A stretch of DNA of 64,000 nucleotides from Nioella sp. MMSF_3534 (GCF_030732985.1 NZ_JASHJX010000002.1:99633-163632); one strand, 5' to 3'. Positions 34,727-43,527 are shown, counted from the first letter of the stretch. Translations and numbers: made by a program. The notes: generated from the letters alone by a model not told the origin.

Positions 34727-35488
34727 TCAACTGATGCGGAAACTGTGGCCCAGATAGACCCGGCGCACGTTCTCGTCCCGCACCACTTCCTCGGCGGTGC
34801 CGCTCATCAACATGGTGCCGTCATGCAGGATATAGGCGCGGTCCACGATATCGAGCGTTTCGCGCACGTTGTGATCGGTGATCAAGACACCGATCCCTCG
34901 TTTCTTAAGGTCGGACACCAGTGCGCGAATCTCGGATACCGCAATCGGATCGACGCCCGCAAAGGGCTCGTCCAGCAGCAGATATCGGGGGTTCGAGGCC
35001 AGGCAGCGGGCGATCTCGGCCCGGCGGCGTTCGCCTCCGGACAGGGACAGGGCCGGGGCGGCGCGCAGATGGGTGATGGAGAATTCCGAAAGCAGCTCTT
35101 CCAGCCGTTCGTGGCGCTTGTGGCGGTCTTTTTCCACCACTTCGAGAATCGCCGTGATGTTTTCCTCGACCGTCAGACCGCGAAAGATCGACATCTCTTG
35201 TGGCAGATATCCGATGCCTGCCTTGGCGCGGCGATACATCGGCAGATAGGTGATATCCTGCCCGTCCAGAATGACCTTGCCACCTTCGGGTGCGACCAGC
35301 CCGGCGATTGAATAGAAACAGGTGGTCTTGCCCGATCCGTTCGGACCGAGAAGGGCCACAACCTCGCCCCGGTCCAATGTCATGGTCACGTCGCGGATCA
35401 CCGGACGGCGCTTGTAGCTTTTGCGCAGATTGGTGACGCGCAGGCCCTGCTGGCCCTGTTCCATCACAAGATCGGGCCGGTCTGCCAT
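34727..35488 (-). CDS. lptB: LPS export ABC transporter ATPase LptB
   Basis: 253 residues. LptB powers extraction of LPS from the inner membrane by LptFG. Walker A GPNGSGKT is at 48-55, the signature LSLSGGERRRAEIARCL and Walker B YLLLDEPFAGVDPIAV follow. The switch histidine is in LITDHNVRETLDI. The family-typical YLPQEMSIFRGLTVEENI Q-loop is present. The gene starts three bases after the lptA stop in the same direction, giving lptC-lptA-lptB-hpf-ptsN. Confidence 0.95.
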   Translation of the reverse strand: MADRPDLVMEQGQQGLRVTNLRKSYKRRPVIRDVTMTLDRGEVVALLGPNGSGKTTCFYSIAGLVAPEGGKVILDGQDITYLPMYRRAKAGIGYLPQEMSIFRGLTVEENITAILEVVEKDRHKRHERLEELLSEFSITHLRAAPALSLSGGERRRAEIARCLASNPRYLLLDEPFAGVDPIAVSEIRALVSDLKKRGIGVLITDHNVRETLDIVDRAYILHDGTMLMSGTAEEVVRDENVRRVYLGHSFRIS

Positions 35489-35491
35489 GGG

Positions 35492-35977
35492 TTACTGCCC
35501 CGCGGGTTGCAGGATGGTGCGCACCCGGCCCTCGACCGTGCCGTTACCGGTGTTGAGGTCGATATTCAGCCGGTCACCGGCAATCGTGGTGCGCCCTTGC
35601 GTCACCAGGACATCGCCCGACAGGAACACGTGACCGGTGTCGACCGAGTATTCCGCCTGTGCGCCTTCCGCGGCGTCCTGCCCGCGCGTGAGCAGCACGC
35701 CGCCAGTGGCCAGAACCTGCTGGATCTGCTGCGTGTCGCCTGTGCCGTAGATGACAGACACCTCGCCCGCCGCCATCCTCAAATCCCCCTGGATCACGAT
35801 GACATTGCCGGAAAACACCGCATTTCCCGTCGTTTGATCCACGCTGAGGCTGTCGGACGTCACCTCGATCGGCTGGTTGGCGTCATGAGACACCCCCCCG
35901 AATCCGATGGATGTTTGTGCCGAGATCGGCAAAGCGGAAAGGCAAGCCACGCAAAGGGCAATGAGAAAGGCGCGCAT
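35492..35977 (-). CDS. lptA: LPS transport periplasmic protein LptA
   Basis: 161 residues from ATG 35977 (GGAG six bases upstream). A signal peptide MRAFLIALCVACLSALPISA is followed by an OstA-type beta-jellyroll: NQPIEVTSDSLSVDQTTGNA, FSGNVIVIQGDLRMAAGEV and VFLSGDVLVTQGRTTIAGDRL. LptA bridges the periplasm between LptC and LptD. It sits ten bases downstream of lptC and three before lptB. Confidence 0.92.
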   Translation of the reverse strand: MRAFLIALCVACLSALPISAQTSIGFGGVSHDANQPIEVTSDSLSVDQTTGNAVFSGNVIVIQGDLRMAAGEVSVIYGTGDTQQIQQVLATGGVLLTRGQDAAEGAQAEYSVDTGHVFLSGDVLVTQGRTTIAGDRLNIDLNTGNGTVEGRVRTILQPAGQ

Positions 35978-35987
35978 GAAAGCTCCG

Positions 35988-36584
35988 TTAACTTCCGGGC
36001 TCGTATAGCACCCGAACACCGCCATTAAAAAGGACAACGTCGTTTCCATCAACAGCGCTGATTCGCATTGATCCGGCTGTCAGGGACAAACCGGGGCCGG
36101 TGACCAGCACATTTCCCGGCGCAACGGCGCTGGATGTGCCCATGTCGAAATGCATCAGCTCTGTGTTCAGGCGCAGACCGGTGGTGGTCGTCAGCTGTAC
36201 CTCGTCCCCCAGATCGGCGGCTTCGTTGCGCAGGTCGAACTGTCCGCTGCCTGCCACGATCAGCAGGATGGAATCAGAGTCCAGGTCAATGCGGGCCTCG
36301 ATGGTTTCGGCATCCAGCAAGTTGGGGTTGGTCAGCCTTGGGACCACGCGCGCGGCGGTGAAGATCACCTCGCGCCCATCCGACATGGTACCGGCAAAGC
36401 GCGGCTGGCCAAGGCTTTGTTCGCGGGCCAGTTCCTCCACATCCACTTCGGCGAAGGGTATGGCGCGGTTCGGGTCCGGGGCGCGGGAGAACAGGAACAG
36501 GGTCGACAGCAGCGCCAGCGCCAGCAGCGGCAGGATCACCTTTACCCAGGCGACAACACGCGAATAGGTGTTGGGCGCGGCCAT
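35988..36584 (-). CDS. lptC: LPS export inner-membrane protein LptC
   Basis: 198 residues. One N-terminal membrane anchor (VVAWVKVILPLLALALLSTLFLF, about 10-32) is followed by a periplasmic beta-rich domain with SDGREVIFTAARVVP and LRLNTELMHFDMGTSSAV, as in LptC. It passes LPS from LptBFG to LptA. It follows rnd after ten bases and precedes lptA after ten bases, so rnd may be in the same transcript. Confidence 0.9.
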   Translation of the reverse strand: MAAPNTYSRVVAWVKVILPLLALALLSTLFLFSRAPDPNRAIPFAEVDVEELAREQSLGQPRFAGTMSDGREVIFTAARVVPRLTNPNLLDAETIEARIDLDSDSILLIVAGSGQFDLRNEAADLGDEVQLTTTTGLRLNTELMHFDMGTSSAVAPGNVLVTGPGLSLTAGSMRISAVDGNDVVLFNGGVRVLYEPGS

Positions 36585-36594
36585 GTCCGTCCCC

Positions 36595-37206
36595 TCAGTG
36601 AGAGAAGATGTCGATCTCGGGCCAGCCCGAAAGATCCAGCTTGGCGCGGGTGGGCAGGAAATCGAAACAGGCTTGGGCGATCTCGGTCCTGCCTTCGCGG
36701 TCCAGCCTTGTCTCGAAAATCTCCTTCAGCCGGTGCAGGTACAGAACGTCCGACGCGGCATAGGTCATCTGCGCATCGGTCAGCTTCGGCGCCCCCCAGT
36801 CAGAGCTTTGCTGCATCTTGGAAATGTCGACGTTCAACAGCTCCTGACACAGGTTCCGCAGCCCGTGGCGGTCGGTATAGGTGCGCACCAGCTTCGACGC
36901 GATCTTGGTGCAGAACACCGGTGCCGCCAGCGCGCCGAAGGCGTGATACATAGCGGCAATGTCGAAGCGCCCGAAATGGAAGAGTTTCAGTACTTCGGGG
37001 TCTTCCAGCATCCGCGCAAGGTTCGGGGCTTTGGTCTGGCCCTGTTCGACCTGCACCAGATGCGCGTGACCATCCCCGCCTGACATCTGCACCAGACACA
37101 ACCGGTCACGATGCGGGTTCAGCCCCATCGTTTCACAGTCGATTGCAACAACGGGGCCAAGGTCCAGCCCGTCGGGAAGGTCGTTCTTGTAAAGATGGAT
37201 CGTCAT
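36595..37206 (-). CDS. rnd: short ribonuclease D-type 3'-5' exonuclease
   Basis: 203 residues, only the DEDDy exonuclease domain, against about 375 for E. coli RNase D with its two HRDC domains. ExoI motif AIDCETMGL (21-29), ExoII FHFGRFDIAAMY and ExoIII YAASDVLYL carry the four acidic residues and the tyrosine. SDWGAPKLTDAQ corresponds to the RNase D SDWxxRPL segment. It probably trims structured RNA ends. Such short RNase D proteins next to lptC are a pattern I recall in alphaproteobacteria. It has a candidate promoter at 37284-37313. Confidence 0.85.
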   Translation of the reverse strand: MTIHLYKNDLPDGLDLGPVVAIDCETMGLNPHRDRLCLVQMSGGDGHAHLVQVEQGQTKAPNLARMLEDPEVLKLFHFGRFDIAAMYHAFGALAAPVFCTKIASKLVRTYTDRHGLRNLCQELLNVDISKMQQSSDWGAPKLTDAQMTYAASDVLYLHRLKEIFETRLDREGRTEIAQACFDFLPTRAKLDLSGWPEIDIFSH

Positions 37207-37283
37207 CGTCTTCCCCTGATCAATCGCAGGCCGGGCCGCAGCTACCCCAAGTCTCTCTGGCTGGGTTCATGTCACCTTTCGGA

Positions 37284-37313
37284 AAGATAGGCAACTTGGG
37301 GCGGGCTTGCCAA
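37284..37313 (-). promoter_or_regulatory. candidate promoter of rnd-lptCAB
   Basis: On the minus strand TTGGCA (37313-37308) and TATCTT (37289-37284) are 18 bp apart, about 80 bp before the rnd ATG. A perfect inverted repeat CCCCAAGT/ACTTGGGG (37245-37252 and 37294-37301) overlaps the -35/-10 spacer, and could be a regulator site or a leader hairpin. Confidence 0.35.
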
Positions 37314-37342
37314 TTGGATGGGGCGTATTGGCGGTATCCGGC

Positions 37343-38509
37343 TTAGCCAGCCGATACAGCTACGCCCCTGTGCCAGACTGTAGCCGGTCCTGTGCCCTCC
37401 AACTCAATATGCTGGAAATCCGCTGGAGCACCGGGTTCGAGGCGTCCCAAACCTGTGCTGTCGCCAATAACAGAGGCCGGAATGGACGTCGCCATGGCAA
37501 GTGCGCCTGCCGGATCGGCAAAGCCCCATCCGATCAGGTTCCGAACGGCTGTAAGCTGGTCCAGATCCGCCCCGGCCAAAGTGCCGTCCTCCAGCGTCAG
37601 CCGGCCCTCCCGGCGCAGAACCTTGCGACCGCCCAGATGAAATTCTGTCAGGTCGGACCCGGCAACGGCCATCGCGTCGCTGACAAGGAAGATCTTTCCC
37701 GGACCTGCCTTGGCCCGCAGGGCAATTCCAATGCTGTCGGGATGCGCGTGAATACCATCGGCGATCAGCCCCGCAGACAGCCCCGGCTGGCAGATCGCGC
37801 TGCCCACCAGACCCGGTTCGCGATTGCCAAGCTGGCTCATGGCGTTGAACAAGTGGGTCACGCAGGTGGCCCCGGCGTCCACGGCCTTCTGCACCTGTGC
37901 GGCGCTTGCTTGTGTGTGGCCAAGCGAGATGATCAGCCCCGCGTCGGTCAATTGCCGGATCTGGGCGAGGGTCACATTCTCGACCGCGACGGTCATCTTC
38001 AGAACCGGCAACCGGCGCGCACCGTCGATCAGGATTTCGACATCCCGATCGGTCATGGGGCGGATGAACCGCGCCTCATGTGCGCCCTTGCGGGCAACCG
38101 ACAGGTGCGGTCCCTCCAGATGCAGGCCGATGATGCCGGGGACGTCTGCGGCAATGGCGGCCTCGACCGCGTCGATGGCGGCAATCGTCTTCTCGGGCGC
38201 ATCGGTGATCAGCGTTGGCAGGATCGACGTCGCGCCAAGCGTGGCATGGGCGTGGGCGATGCGGCGCAGGGCATCGACGGACTGGTCATCGTTCAGCATC
38301 ACTCCGCCGCCGCCATTGACTTGCAGGTCGACAAAGCCCGGAGCGAGCAGACCACCGGGAAGGCTGCGGCGGGGCATTGTGTCATCCAGATCGCCTGTTG
38401 GGACAATCGCCAAGATCCGGCTGCTTTCCACGATCAGCGCGCTGTCTGAATGAAACGCCGCGCCATCGAAAATGCGAGGACAGAGATAGGCTGTGCGTTG
38501 CTCCGTCAT
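37343..38509 (-). CDS. nagA: N-acetylglucosamine-6-phosphate deacetylase
   Basis: 388 residues from ATG 38509 (GGAG five bases upstream, overlapping the deaminase stop as ATGA). NagA converts GlcNAc-6-phosphate to glucosamine-6-phosphate and acetate. GFVDLQVNGGGG (58-69) is the E. coli-like single-metal entrance motif. HLEGPHLSVARKGAH, SLGHTQASAAQ, THLFNAMSQL and LVSDAMAVAG supply the metal and catalytic residues. It ends a coupled leftward run with the deaminase, regulator and kinase. Confidence 0.93.
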   Translation of the reverse strand: MTEQRTAYLCPRIFDGAAFHSDSALIVESSRILAIVPTGDLDDTMPRRSLPGGLLAPGFVDLQVNGGGGVMLNDDQSVDALRRIAHAHATLGATSILPTLITDAPEKTIAAIDAVEAAIAADVPGIIGLHLEGPHLSVARKGAHEARFIRPMTDRDVEILIDGARRLPVLKMTVAVENVTLAQIRQLTDAGLIISLGHTQASAAQVQKAVDAGATCVTHLFNAMSQLGNREPGLVGSAICQPGLSAGLIADGIHAHPDSIGIALRAKAGPGKIFLVSDAMAVAGSDLTEFHLGGRKVLRREGRLTLEDGTLAGADLDQLTAVRNLIGWGFADPAGALAMATSIPASVIGDSTGLGRLEPGAPADFQHIELEGTGPATVWHRGVAVSAG

Positions 38510-39537
38510 ACGGTCTCCGTCACTTTGCGCAGATGGCGCGGGGTGTCTGGGTTGATGCCCCGATCCGCCGCCACCCGCTCGACCATCGTGTAGAAGGACA
38601 CCATAAGCGCGATTGCATCCGTCAGGGCGTGGCCCGTGCGCACATGCGGCAGTTGTGTGGCGCCTGACGGCTGATCGGAGGTCAGAAACACGCTGGCACC
38701 TTTCGCGGCCAGATTGTCCGCAACCTGAACCACTGACGCTTCGGCCGCATCGCCCACGGCAAAACACAGCACGGGGAACCCTTCCTCGACGATGGACACC
38801 GGGCCATGCAGCACCTCTGCCGCCGAGTAGCTTTCGGCGTGGATCTGGCAGGTTTCCTTGAACTTGAGCGCCGCTTCATTGGACATGGCCCAGGACGGCC
38901 CGCGCCCGAGGGTGAAGAGCGATTTCTTCTGCCCGATGGCGCGGCGCAGGTTCGGCCAGTCCAGCTGTGCGGCGCGTTCCAGATGGGCGGGCAGGTCTTT
39001 CAGCGCCCCAATCAGCGCGTCATTGCCGGACCAGTGGGCCAGCAGCAGCAGGCCAGACACGGCAGAGGTCACAAAGGTCTTGGTCGCCGCGACGCTGCGT
39101 TCGGGGCCAGCGAAGATGTCGATTGTATGGGCCGATGCCTGCGCCAGTGGCGACGCGGGGTCGTTGGTAATGGCCACCGTCAAGGCGCCGCCCTTGCCAG
39201 CCCCTTTGGCCATGGACACGATATCGGGGCTTTTTCCCGATTGAGAGACAGAGAGGCACAGACCACCGGCCAGTTTCAGATCCGCTCCGTAGATCGACGC
39301 AACAGACGGTCCAATAGAGGCCACGGGCAGCCCAAGCTCCAGCTCGATCGCGTATTTCAGGAATGTACAGACATGGTCAGACGACCCGCGCGCCACGGTT
39401 ACCACGAACCGGGGATCAGCGGCACGGGCGGCGTCCGCGATGGCGGCGATATCGGCCGATTTCCCGGCCACCAGACGGGCGACGACTTGCGGGATCTCCA
39501 GGATTTCCCGGCGCATCTGGGTGGAATGGTCGGTCAT
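38506..39537 (-). CDS. SIS-domain glucosamine-6-phosphate deaminase (NagB-II type)
   Basis: 343 residues from ATG 39537, which carries two SIS sugar-isomerase domains and no glutaminase domain. ARGSSDHVCTFLKYAIE and SVSQSGKSPDIVSMAKGA belong to the first, LGRGPSWAMSNEAALKFKETCQIHAESYSAAEVLHGP to the second. This matches the isomerase half of GlmS and the NagB-II/AgaS deaminases that turn glucosamine-6-phosphate into fructose-6-phosphate and ammonia. Position before nagA supports the deaminase reading. A galactosamine-specific AgaS role cannot be excluded. The ribosome site is weak (AAGG, 11 bases). Confidence 0.85.
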   Translation of the reverse strand: MTDHSTQMRREILEIPQVVARLVAGKSADIAAIADAARAADPRFVVTVARGSSDHVCTFLKYAIELELGLPVASIGPSVASIYGADLKLAGGLCLSVSQSGKSPDIVSMAKGAGKGGALTVAITNDPASPLAQASAHTIDIFAGPERSVAATKTFVTSAVSGLLLLAHWSGNDALIGALKDLPAHLERAAQLDWPNLRRAIGQKKSLFTLGRGPSWAMSNEAALKFKETCQIHAESYSAAEVLHGPVSIVEEGFPVLCFAVGDAAEASVVQVADNLAAKGASVFLTSDQPSGATQLPHVRTGHALTDAIALMVSFYTMVERVAADRGINPDTPRHLRKVTETV

Positions 39538-39553
39538 GGTCGGATTGCCTTTG

Positions 39554-40309
39554 CTACAGGCGCAGCTCTGCCACGAAATCATAGGCATCGCCGCGATAGA
39601 TGGATTTGGTGAATTCAGCGACCCGGCCAGAAGGCAGGTAGGACACGCGCTCGATGCGCAGCCCGGCGGCCCCTTCGGCCACACCGAGCAGATCGGCGTC
39701 GTCTTGGCCCAGGTTGATAGCCGAGATTTTCTGGATGGCGCGGACCGGGCGATTCCCGTCCTGTTCCAGCACGTCATAAAGCGACGTCGTGACGGCAATC
39801 GGGTTGGGCAGAATGTCGACGGGCAGCGCCGCACGCTCGATGGCCATGGGCCTGTCATCGGCCATGCGCAGCCGCGAGATGCGCGCGACCGAGTCATTGG
39901 CCGACAGTGCCAGCGCAATGGTTTCTTCGGGTGACGGCAGGCAGATGCTGCGTTCGAGCCAGACAGAGGTTGATTTCATCCCGCGCCGGGTCATGTCCTC
40001 GGAGAACGAGGTCAGATGGGACAGCGATTGTTCAACCCGCTGCGCCTTTTCGGTGACGAACGTGCCCGACCCCTGCCGCTGAATGACTGTCCCCGACTCC
40101 ACCAATGCCTGAATCGCATTGCGCACGGTGACGCGTGACAAGCCGGTCAGCGAGGCAATCTCTCGTTCCGAGGGAAGGGACGCGCCGGGGGGCAGAATAC
40201 CAACCTCAGGGTCCATGGCCTTTTCGATCCGTTTGCGCAGCTGCACATAGCGCGGCCCCGCGACCTGATCGAGCCAGCCATCCGCCTTGAGATAATCGGT
40301 GATCTTCAT
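39554..40309 (-). CDS. GntR/HutC-family transcription regulator with UTRA domain
   Basis: 251 residues. The N-terminal winged helix (about 20-90) contains PRYVQLRKRIEKAM, LPSEREIASLTGLSRVTVRNAIQAL and GTVIQRQGSGTFV. The remaining UTRA domain senses a small ligand, in NagR/DasR relatives an amino-sugar phosphate. It sits between the kinase and deaminase genes with an ATGA overlap upstream. The probable target is the inverted repeat at 41226-41248 between the two divergent operons. Confidence 0.9.
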   Translation of the reverse strand: MKITDYLKADGWLDQVAGPRYVQLRKRIEKAMDPEVGILPPGASLPSEREIASLTGLSRVTVRNAIQALVESGTVIQRQGSGTFVTEKAQRVEQSLSHLTSFSEDMTRRGMKSTSVWLERSICLPSPEETIALALSANDSVARISRLRMADDRPMAIERAALPVDILPNPIAVTTSLYDVLEQDGNRPVRAIQKISAINLGQDDADLLGVAEGAAGLRIERVSYLPSGRVAEFTKSIYRGDAYDFVAELRL

Positions 40310-41187
40310 GTCGTGCCTCCGCTTCTCGGCAAACGCCGGGCGAGGGTCAGGGCCCCCGCGAGCGCGGAGTCATCCGGATTGGACAGCTCCCCGGCGACAT
40401 TCGCAGGCAGGAAGTCTGCATATTGCTGCGCCAACCCGCCAATCGGGCAAAGCCGTTCCTCCCGTTTCCACCCAAGCCGGTTGAGGCCGGATACGATGTA
40501 GGCCGCGCCATCCTTCATCAGGGTGGTTGCGATGTCGTCTCCCGCCCTGGCCGCCGCAACGATGCGTGGCGCAAAATGGGCGAAATCCACCGGCCGGGCC
40601 GTTGCGGCAAAGCCGACTATTCCGGCGGGTCCGTTCAACTCGTCCAGGATCTCGGTTGTCAGGGCAGACCCCGTAATCAGACCGTCCGAAGCATGAAGGG
40701 TACGTGACAACAGCTTGCGGCCAAGGTCGGCGCCCGATGCCTCGTCACCGAGAACGAAGCCCCAACCGCCGATCAACTCAATATGATCGTGGGCGCGCCG
40801 CGCAAGAAACGACCCGGTGCCTATGCCAATCACAGCGCCGTCATCGTCCCCAAGGGCGCCAACAACAGCAGCGATTCGGTCATCTTCCACCACGACATTG
40901 TCTATGTGGAGCGCCTCGGCGACAGTCGCTGCGATCTTCGGGCTGACAACCCCTGCCAGCCCCAGATAGGCCCGCGCATGGCGCAGGTCGTCAAGCGTCA
41001 GCCCGGCGGATTGCGCAAGCGATTCAAAGCCATTGCGAAGTGTGGCCAAGGCACCGTGCAGGTCGGTCGAGACATTGGCCGACCCGCATTTGACCTCATA
41101 CATATGCGTGCCGGTATCGAGGGCAAGGCGGCAGGTGCTGCCCCCACCGTCAACGCCGATCACGAGGTTTGACTTGGTCTGTGTCAT
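40306..41187 (-). CDS. BadF/BadG-type amino-sugar kinase
   Basis: 293 residues of the ASKHA (actin-like ATPase) fold. LVIGVDGGGSTCRLAL (8-23) is the phosphate-1 loop, GAVIGIGTGSFLARR the phosphate-2 part, and GGWGFVLGDEASGADLGRKLL the family signature of N-acetylglucosamine and glucosamine kinases. Beside murQ and nagA it may phosphorylate GlcNAc, MurNAc or both, as the related MurK of clostridia does. First gene of the leftward catabolic operon, directly next to the operator region. Confidence 0.85.
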   Translation of the reverse strand: MTQTKSNLVIGVDGGGSTCRLALDTGTHMYEVKCGSANVSTDLHGALATLRNGFESLAQSAGLTLDDLRHARAYLGLAGVVSPKIAATVAEALHIDNVVVEDDRIAAVVGALGDDDGAVIGIGTGSFLARRAHDHIELIGGWGFVLGDEASGADLGRKLLSRTLHASDGLITGSALTTEILDELNGPAGIVGFAATARPVDFAHFAPRIVAAARAGDDIATTLMKDGAAYIVSGLNRLGWKREERLCPIGGLAQQYADFLPANVAGELSNPDDSALAGALTLARRLPRSGGTT

Positions 41188-41225
41188 GCAGAAACCATTA
41201 CAATACCTTTGTGGGCATTTCTAGG

Positions 41226-41248
41226 GGTGGTATCGAATTTATACTACC
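41226..41248. promoter_or_regulatory. inverted-repeat operator between nag and murQ operons
   Basis: GGTGGTAT (41226-41233), seven bases, then ATACTACC (41241-41248): the arms pair at seven of eight positions. It is in the 147-bp divergent gap and resembles HutC/NagR-type operators (TGGTAT...ATACCA). A GGTAT element recurs at 41304-41308 over the murQ -10. The local GntR-UTRA protein is the obvious ligand. Confidence 0.6.
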
Positions 41249-41282
41249 AAAATAGGCCGAAATGCAGCAAGAACATTCCCTC

Positions 41283-41311
41283 TTGGCTTAAAGGTACGTA
41301 AATGGTATCTT
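41283..41311 (+). promoter_or_regulatory. candidate promoter of the murQ-transporter operon
   Basis: TTGGCT (41283-41288) and TATCTT (41306-41311), spaced by 17 bp, end 24 bp before the murQ ATG. The -10 overlaps a GGTAT half-site like that in the operator at 41226-41248. Confidence 0.4.
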
Positions 41312-41334
41312 CTGTCGTCAGGAGGGGGAATCAC

Positions 41335-42231
41335 ATGCCTCAACGCCAGACAGAACAGCTGCACGCTGCCGCCCGCGGGCTGGATGCGCGCCCGATTGAA
41401 GAGATCGGGGCCACATTGCTGGCCGGTCAGCTTGATGCGTTGCGGGCCGTTTCTTCTGCAACGGTGGACATCGCGCGGGGCGGTCAGCTTATGGCGGAGG
41501 CCGTTCGCGCTGGTGGGCAGCTGGTCTATGCAGCGGCGGGGTCGTCCGGCCTGATGGCCATGGCGGATGCCTGCGAGCTGGCGGGAACCTTCGGCCTGCC
41601 ACCGGAACGCACCCGAATTCTGATGGCTGGCGGTATCCCCAAGGACGCCGCGATGCCCGGTGATACGGAAGACGATACCCAAGAAGCAGAGGCAGCGGCC
41701 AGCATCATCGGCAAAGGGGACGCGGTCATCTTGCTCAGCGCCTCTGGCCGCACGCCCTATGCCCTGAAAATCGCGGCCATTGCACGCGACCGTGGGGCAC
41801 ATGTGATCGGTTTGGCCAATAACCCCGAAACCCCGTTGCTGGCCCTTGCTGACGTGGCCATCTGCCTGCCGACCCCGCCCGAGGTCATTTCGGGTTCCAC
41901 ACGCATGGGCGCGGGCACGGCGCAAAAGGCGGCCCTGAACATGATGTCAACGATCATGGGCGTTGCCCTGGGTCATGTGCATGACGGCATGATGGTCAAC
42001 CTGCGCGCCGATAATGACAAACTGCGAGATCGGGCCGCCCGAATGGTGGCCGATATCGCCTCGGTCCCGCATGAACAGGCCGAAACCGCCCTTGCGACGG
42101 CAAACGGTCGGGTCAAACCCGCCGTGTTGCTGGCCATGGGTGCCCCGAATCTGACCTTGGCCGAAGACCTGCTGACAAAAGCAGACGGCCGACTTCGTGC
42201 CGCCATGGCGGCTTTGCACAGCCACGCCTGA
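41335..42231 (+). CDS. murQ: N-acetylmuramic acid 6-phosphate etherase
   Basis: 298 residues from ATG 41335. AGGAGG at 41320-41325 rules in favour of it over ATG 41302. MurQ cleaves the lactyl ether of MurNAc-6-phosphate to give GlcNAc-6-phosphate and lactate. The SIS core shows YAAAGSSGLMAMADACEL, the active-site glutamates, and the strong signature SGSTRMGAGTAQKAALNMMST with MVNLRADNDKLRDRA. First gene of a rightward operon with a sugar ABC transporter, so the locus may use MurNAc or muropeptide sugars rather than only GlcNAc. Confidence 0.92.
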   Translation: MPQRQTEQLHAAARGLDARPIEEIGATLLAGQLDALRAVSSATVDIARGGQLMAEAVRAGGQLVYAAAGSSGLMAMADACELAGTFGLPPERTRILMAGGIPKDAAMPGDTEDDTQEAEAAASIIGKGDAVILLSASGRTPYALKIAAIARDRGAHVIGLANNPETPLLALADVAICLPTPPEVISGSTRMGAGTAQKAALNMMSTIMGVALGHVHDGMMVNLRADNDKLRDRAARMVADIASVPHEQAETALATANGRVKPAVLLAMGAPNLTLAEDLLTKADGRLRAAMAALHSHA

Positions 42232-42270
42232 GACGCGGGCTTTAACCAGGACCTTAGGGAGGAAAACCAA

Positions 42271-43527
42271 ATGTCCATGAAGAAACTCGGCGCCGGTCTT
42301 CTGGCGACCACCATTCTGGCGGGAACCGTTGCCTCGGCCCAGGATGTTACCCTGACTATTGAGAGCTGGCGGAATGACGACCTGCTGCTGTGGCAGGATG
42401 TGATTATCCCTGCATTCGAAGCCAACCATCCCGGCATTCACGTGGAGTTCACCCCCTCGGCTCCGGCGGAATACAATGCCGTGCTGAATTCCAAGCTGGA
42501 AGCGGGTTCCGCCGGTGACCTGATCACCTGCCGTCCGTTCGATGCCTCACTTGCGCTTTATGAAGACGGCCACCTTGCCGACCTGAGCGACCTCGACGCG
42601 ATGGCCAACTTCTCCTCCGTGGCGCAATCCGCATGGCAGACCGATGACGGCTCCGCCACTTTCTGCGTCCCGATGGCGTCCGTGATCCACGGCTTCATCT
42701 ACAATGCCGATGCGTTTGAGGAGCTTGGGCTGGAAGAGCCGACCACCGTGGACGAATTCTTTGCCGTGCTCGACGCGATCGAGGAAGACGGCGGGTATAT
42801 CCCCATGGCCATGGGCACCAATGACCAATGGGAAGCGGCCACCATGGGCTATAACAATATCGGCCCGAATTACTGGCGCGGTGAAGAAGGCCGTCTGGCC
42901 CTGATCGCCGGTGAACAGTCGCTGACCGATGAAGCCTGGGTTGCCCCCTATCGTCAGCTTGCCCGTTGGGGCCAGTATCTGGGCCGTGGCTTCGAGGCGC
43001 AGACCTATCCCGACAGCCAGAACCTGTTCACCCTTGGCCGCGCGGCGATCTATCCCGCCGGATCGTGGGAGATCACCGGGTTCAACGCGCAGGCCGATTT
43101 TGCCATGGGGGCCTTCCCGCCGCCGGTGCAGAACGCGGGTGACGAGTGCTACATCTCGGATCACACCGACATCGCCATTGGCCTGAACCCGGCATCGCCG
43201 AACGCCGAAGCGGCCCGCACCTTCCTGGAATGGGTCGGCTCCGAGGAGTTCGCCACGATCTACGCCAATGCCCTGCCCGGCTTCTTCTCGCTGTCGAATT
43301 TCGACGTGGCCATGGAAGATCCGCTGGCGCAGGAATTCGTGTCCTGGCGGGGTGAGTGCAACTCCACCATCCGCTCCACCTACCAGATCCTGTCGCGCGG
43401 CACCCCGAACCTGGAAAACGAAACCTGGAACGCATCCGCCCAGGTGATCCGTGGGGCCGAAACCCCGGAAGAGGCCGGTCAGCGCCTGCAGGACGGTCTG
43501 GCAAGCTGGTACGAACCGCAGCAGTAA
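42271..43527 (+). CDS. sugar ABC transporter substrate-binding protein
   Basis: 418 residues. Signal peptide of about 23 residues (MKKLGAGLLATTILAGTVASAQ) then a family 1 (MalE/UgpB-like) solute-binding fold: TLTIESWRNDDLLLWQDVIIPAFEANHPGI, FIYNADAFEELGLEEPTTVDEF, GRAAIYPAGSWEI. AGGGAGG lies eight bases before ATG 42271. Genetic context (murQ upstream, nagA and kinase divergent) points to an amino sugar such as GlcNAc or MurNAc as ligand. Neutral sugars are not excluded. Confidence 0.88.
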   Translation: MSMKKLGAGLLATTILAGTVASAQDVTLTIESWRNDDLLLWQDVIIPAFEANHPGIHVEFTPSAPAEYNAVLNSKLEAGSAGDLITCRPFDASLALYEDGHLADLSDLDAMANFSSVAQSAWQTDDGSATFCVPMASVIHGFIYNADAFEELGLEEPTTVDEFFAVLDAIEEDGGYIPMAMGTNDQWEAATMGYNNIGPNYWRGEEGRLALIAGEQSLTDEAWVAPYRQLARWGQYLGRGFEAQTYPDSQNLFTLGRAAIYPAGSWEITGFNAQADFAMGAFPPPVQNAGDECYISDHTDIAIGLNPASPNAEAARTFLEWVGSEEFATIYANALPGFFSLSNFDVAMEDPLAQEFVSWRGECNSTIRSTYQILSRGTPNLENETWNASAQVIRGAETPEEAGQRLQDGLASWYEPQQ

